Positions 62,916 through 64,000 of a stretch of DNA of 64,000 nucleotides are shown here, piece by piece. The stretch lies in contig JAZBRS010000020.1 in assembly GCA_037176725.1 (NCBI GenBank), positions 50,000,001-50,064,000 on the forward strand, in the 5' to 3' direction. The notes beneath the pieces are model-generated. The model searched no databases. It was given only the letters and a program-made list of their open reading frames with translations, and was not told the origin of the DNA. The position numbers were made by a program, and so were the translations under genes. This stretch comes from Posidonia oceanica (lineage: Eukaryota > Streptophyta > Magnoliopsida > Alismatales > Posidoniaceae). Numbering within the stretch: position 1 is the stretch's first letter; the number at the start of each line of letters is the position of its first letter.

Positions 62916-64000
62916 TGGGGCTTTGCCCCAATCATTCCTAGCAGTCCGGTCTTGATAAGGCTTGTACTTATCATTCCTGACCTCTTCGGGTCTTGTTAGG
63001 GCTTGCACCTATCTTTCCAGGCGGTCCGGTCATGGTAAGGCTTGTACGTATCATTCCTGACCACTTCCGGGTCTTGTTAGGGCTTGCACCTATCATTTCT
63101 GGCGGTCCGGTCTTGATAAGGCTTGTACTTATCATTCCTGACCTCTTCCGGGTCATGTTAGGGCTCGCACCTATCATTCCTGGCGGTCTTGTCATGATAA
63201 TACGTGTTCTTATCATTCTTGACCTCTTCCGGGTCTCGTTAGGTCTAGCACCTATCTTTCCAGCCGGTCCGGTCTTGTTAAGGTTTGTACTAATCATTCC
63301 TGACCTCTTCTGGGTCTTGTTCAAGCTTTGCACCAGTCTTTCCTGGCGGTCCGGTCTCGATAAGGCTTGTGCTTATCATTCCAGACCACTTCCATGTCTT
63401 GTTAGGGCTTGCAATTGTTATTCCTGGCGGTCCTGTCTTGATAAGGCTTGTAGTTTTCATTCCTGACCTCTACCGTGTCTTGTTAGGGCTTGCACCTATC
63501 ATTCCTGGCAGTCCGGTCTTGATAAGGCTTGTACTTATCATTCCCGTCCTCCTCCGGGTCTTGTTAGGGCTTGCACCAAACGTTCCTGGCGGTTCGGTCT
63601 TGATAAGGCTTATACATATCATTCCTAACCTCTTCCGGTTCTTGTTAGGGCTTTGCACCAATCATTCCTGGTGGTCCGGTCTAGATAAGGCTTGCACTTT
63701 TCATTCCAGACCACTTCCTGGCCTTGTTAGGTCTTTGCACCTATCATTCGTGGCGGTCTGGTCTTGATTAGGCATGTACTTATCATTCCTGACCTCTTCC
63801 AGGTCTTCTTAGGGCTTGCACCTATCATTCCTGGCGGTCCGGTCTTGATTGGGCTTGTACTTTTCCTTCCTGACCTCTTTCGGGTCTTGTTAGGGCTTGC
63901 ACCTATCATTCCAGGTGGTCCGGTCTTGCAAAGGCATGTACCTATCATTCCTGACCTCTTCCGGGTCTTGTTAGGGCTTGCACCAAAAAGTCCTAGCGGT
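62916..64000. repeat. HOR-delta unit 2 (truncated by window end)
   Basis: This is a second copy of HOR-delta, in register to the last base of the window. The array clearly continues beyond the window. Confidence 0.75.

Larger units (their letters stand above)
1..64000. repeat. Tandem satellite array of ~81 bp monomers filling the window
   Basis: Every part of the window reads as variants of one 81-82 bp unit in the same orientation, and both window edges fall inside the array, so its true length is unknown. Landmark spacings are multiples of about 81.3 bp, giving about 785-790 monomers. The consensus monomer is about 50% GC and contains three CpG sites. Most monomers differ from consensus at several positions. 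No monomer is inverted and no interspersed element breaks the array. A eukaryotic heterochromatic satellite is the best reading. I do not recognise it as a named satellite family. I see no transcription unit, tRNA, rRNA or coding gene anywhere, so this entry also accounts for all stretches without a gene. Confidence 0.97.

Noticed and set aside
1..64000. Long hydrophobic repeat proteins on + and basic repeat proteins on -, read as a repeat-protein gene family
   Set aside because: The frames exist only because the monomer is 81 bp and lacks stops in one frame per strand. They break at 82 bp monomers, have no consistent start context, no non-repeat ends and no sign of codon-level constraint.
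1..64000. CRISPR array
   Set aside because: There is no alternation of identical repeats with unique spacers. The whole 81 bp unit is repeated and diverges gradually, and no cas genes are present.
1..64000. Telomeric repeat, because TTAGGG occurs about once per monomer
   Set aside because: TTAGGG is never in tandem. It is simply the tail of half A, and the homologous tail of half B is ATAAGG.
1..64000. CENP-B box
   Set aside because: I looked for TTCG-N4-A-N2-CGGG and its complement. CTTCCGGG and GTTCGG segments lack the required spacing and bases.
1..64000. Bacterial or phage locus, or a mobile element inside the array
   Set aside because: No stretch departs from the satellite monomer. 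I see no transposase-like, integrase-like or terminal-repeat sequence, and no ribosome-binding-site and gene arrangement.
1..64000. tRNA or rRNA genes
   Set aside because: No tRNA box A/B pair or rRNA-like conserved segment was found. The short dyads are too small and repeat in every monomer.

Overview
The whole window is one uninterrupted head-to-tail satellite array. I found no gene, RNA gene, transposon, CRISPR array or unique sequence in it. The basic monomer is about 81 bp. Landmark spacings give a mean of about 81.3 bp, because a minority of monomers carry one extra T and are 82 bp, so the window holds roughly 785-790 monomers. All monomers point the same way. The + strand is T-rich and A-poor (about 29 T to 11 A per consensus monomer).

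The monomer is itself an old dimer. Half A is about 42 bp: CTTGTACTTATCATTCCTG, then ACCTCTTCCGGG, then TCTTGTTAGGG. Half B is about 39 bp: CTTGCACCTATCATTCCTG, then GCGGTCCGG, then TCTTGATAAGG. Each A/B and B/A junction carries a short dyad (GTTAGG-N7-CCTATC and GATAAG-N7-CTTATC), so the array presents a dyad roughly every 40 bp and about three GATA-type motifs per monomer.

Above the monomer there is a rich higher-order repeat (HOR) structure with several families. HOR-alpha (about 1-32,800) has a full period near 3.98 kb (49 monomers) and many shortened or duplicated versions: 3,732 bp, 2,277 bp, 2,763 bp, 1,382 bp and 978 bp. A divergent zone without clear long-range copies spans about 32,800-37,000. 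HOR-beta (about 37,000-50,040) has copies about 4.6 kb apart, one of them lacking about 0.8 kb. A 1,137 bp duplication follows at about 52,040-54,310, then HOR-gamma (1,790 and 1,953 bp spacing, 54,199-58,790) and HOR-delta (567 and 2,315 bp spacing, about 60,034 to the window end).

The many open reading frames are a by-product of a stop-free 81 bp (27-codon) monomer, which is open in one frame on each strand. They break wherever an 82 bp monomer occurs. I do not regard any of them as a gene.

The organism cannot be named from this sequence. A 64 kb satellite with nested HORs points to a eukaryote, and a centromeric, pericentromeric, subtelomeric or other heterochromatic location is the natural inference. 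The variants are concentrated at the three CpG sites of the monomer (CpG to TpG or CpA), which suggests a genome with cytosine methylation, such as a vertebrate or plant. All statements about identity and boundaries come from reading by eye; a self dot-plot and a tandem-repeat/HOR caller would refine them.
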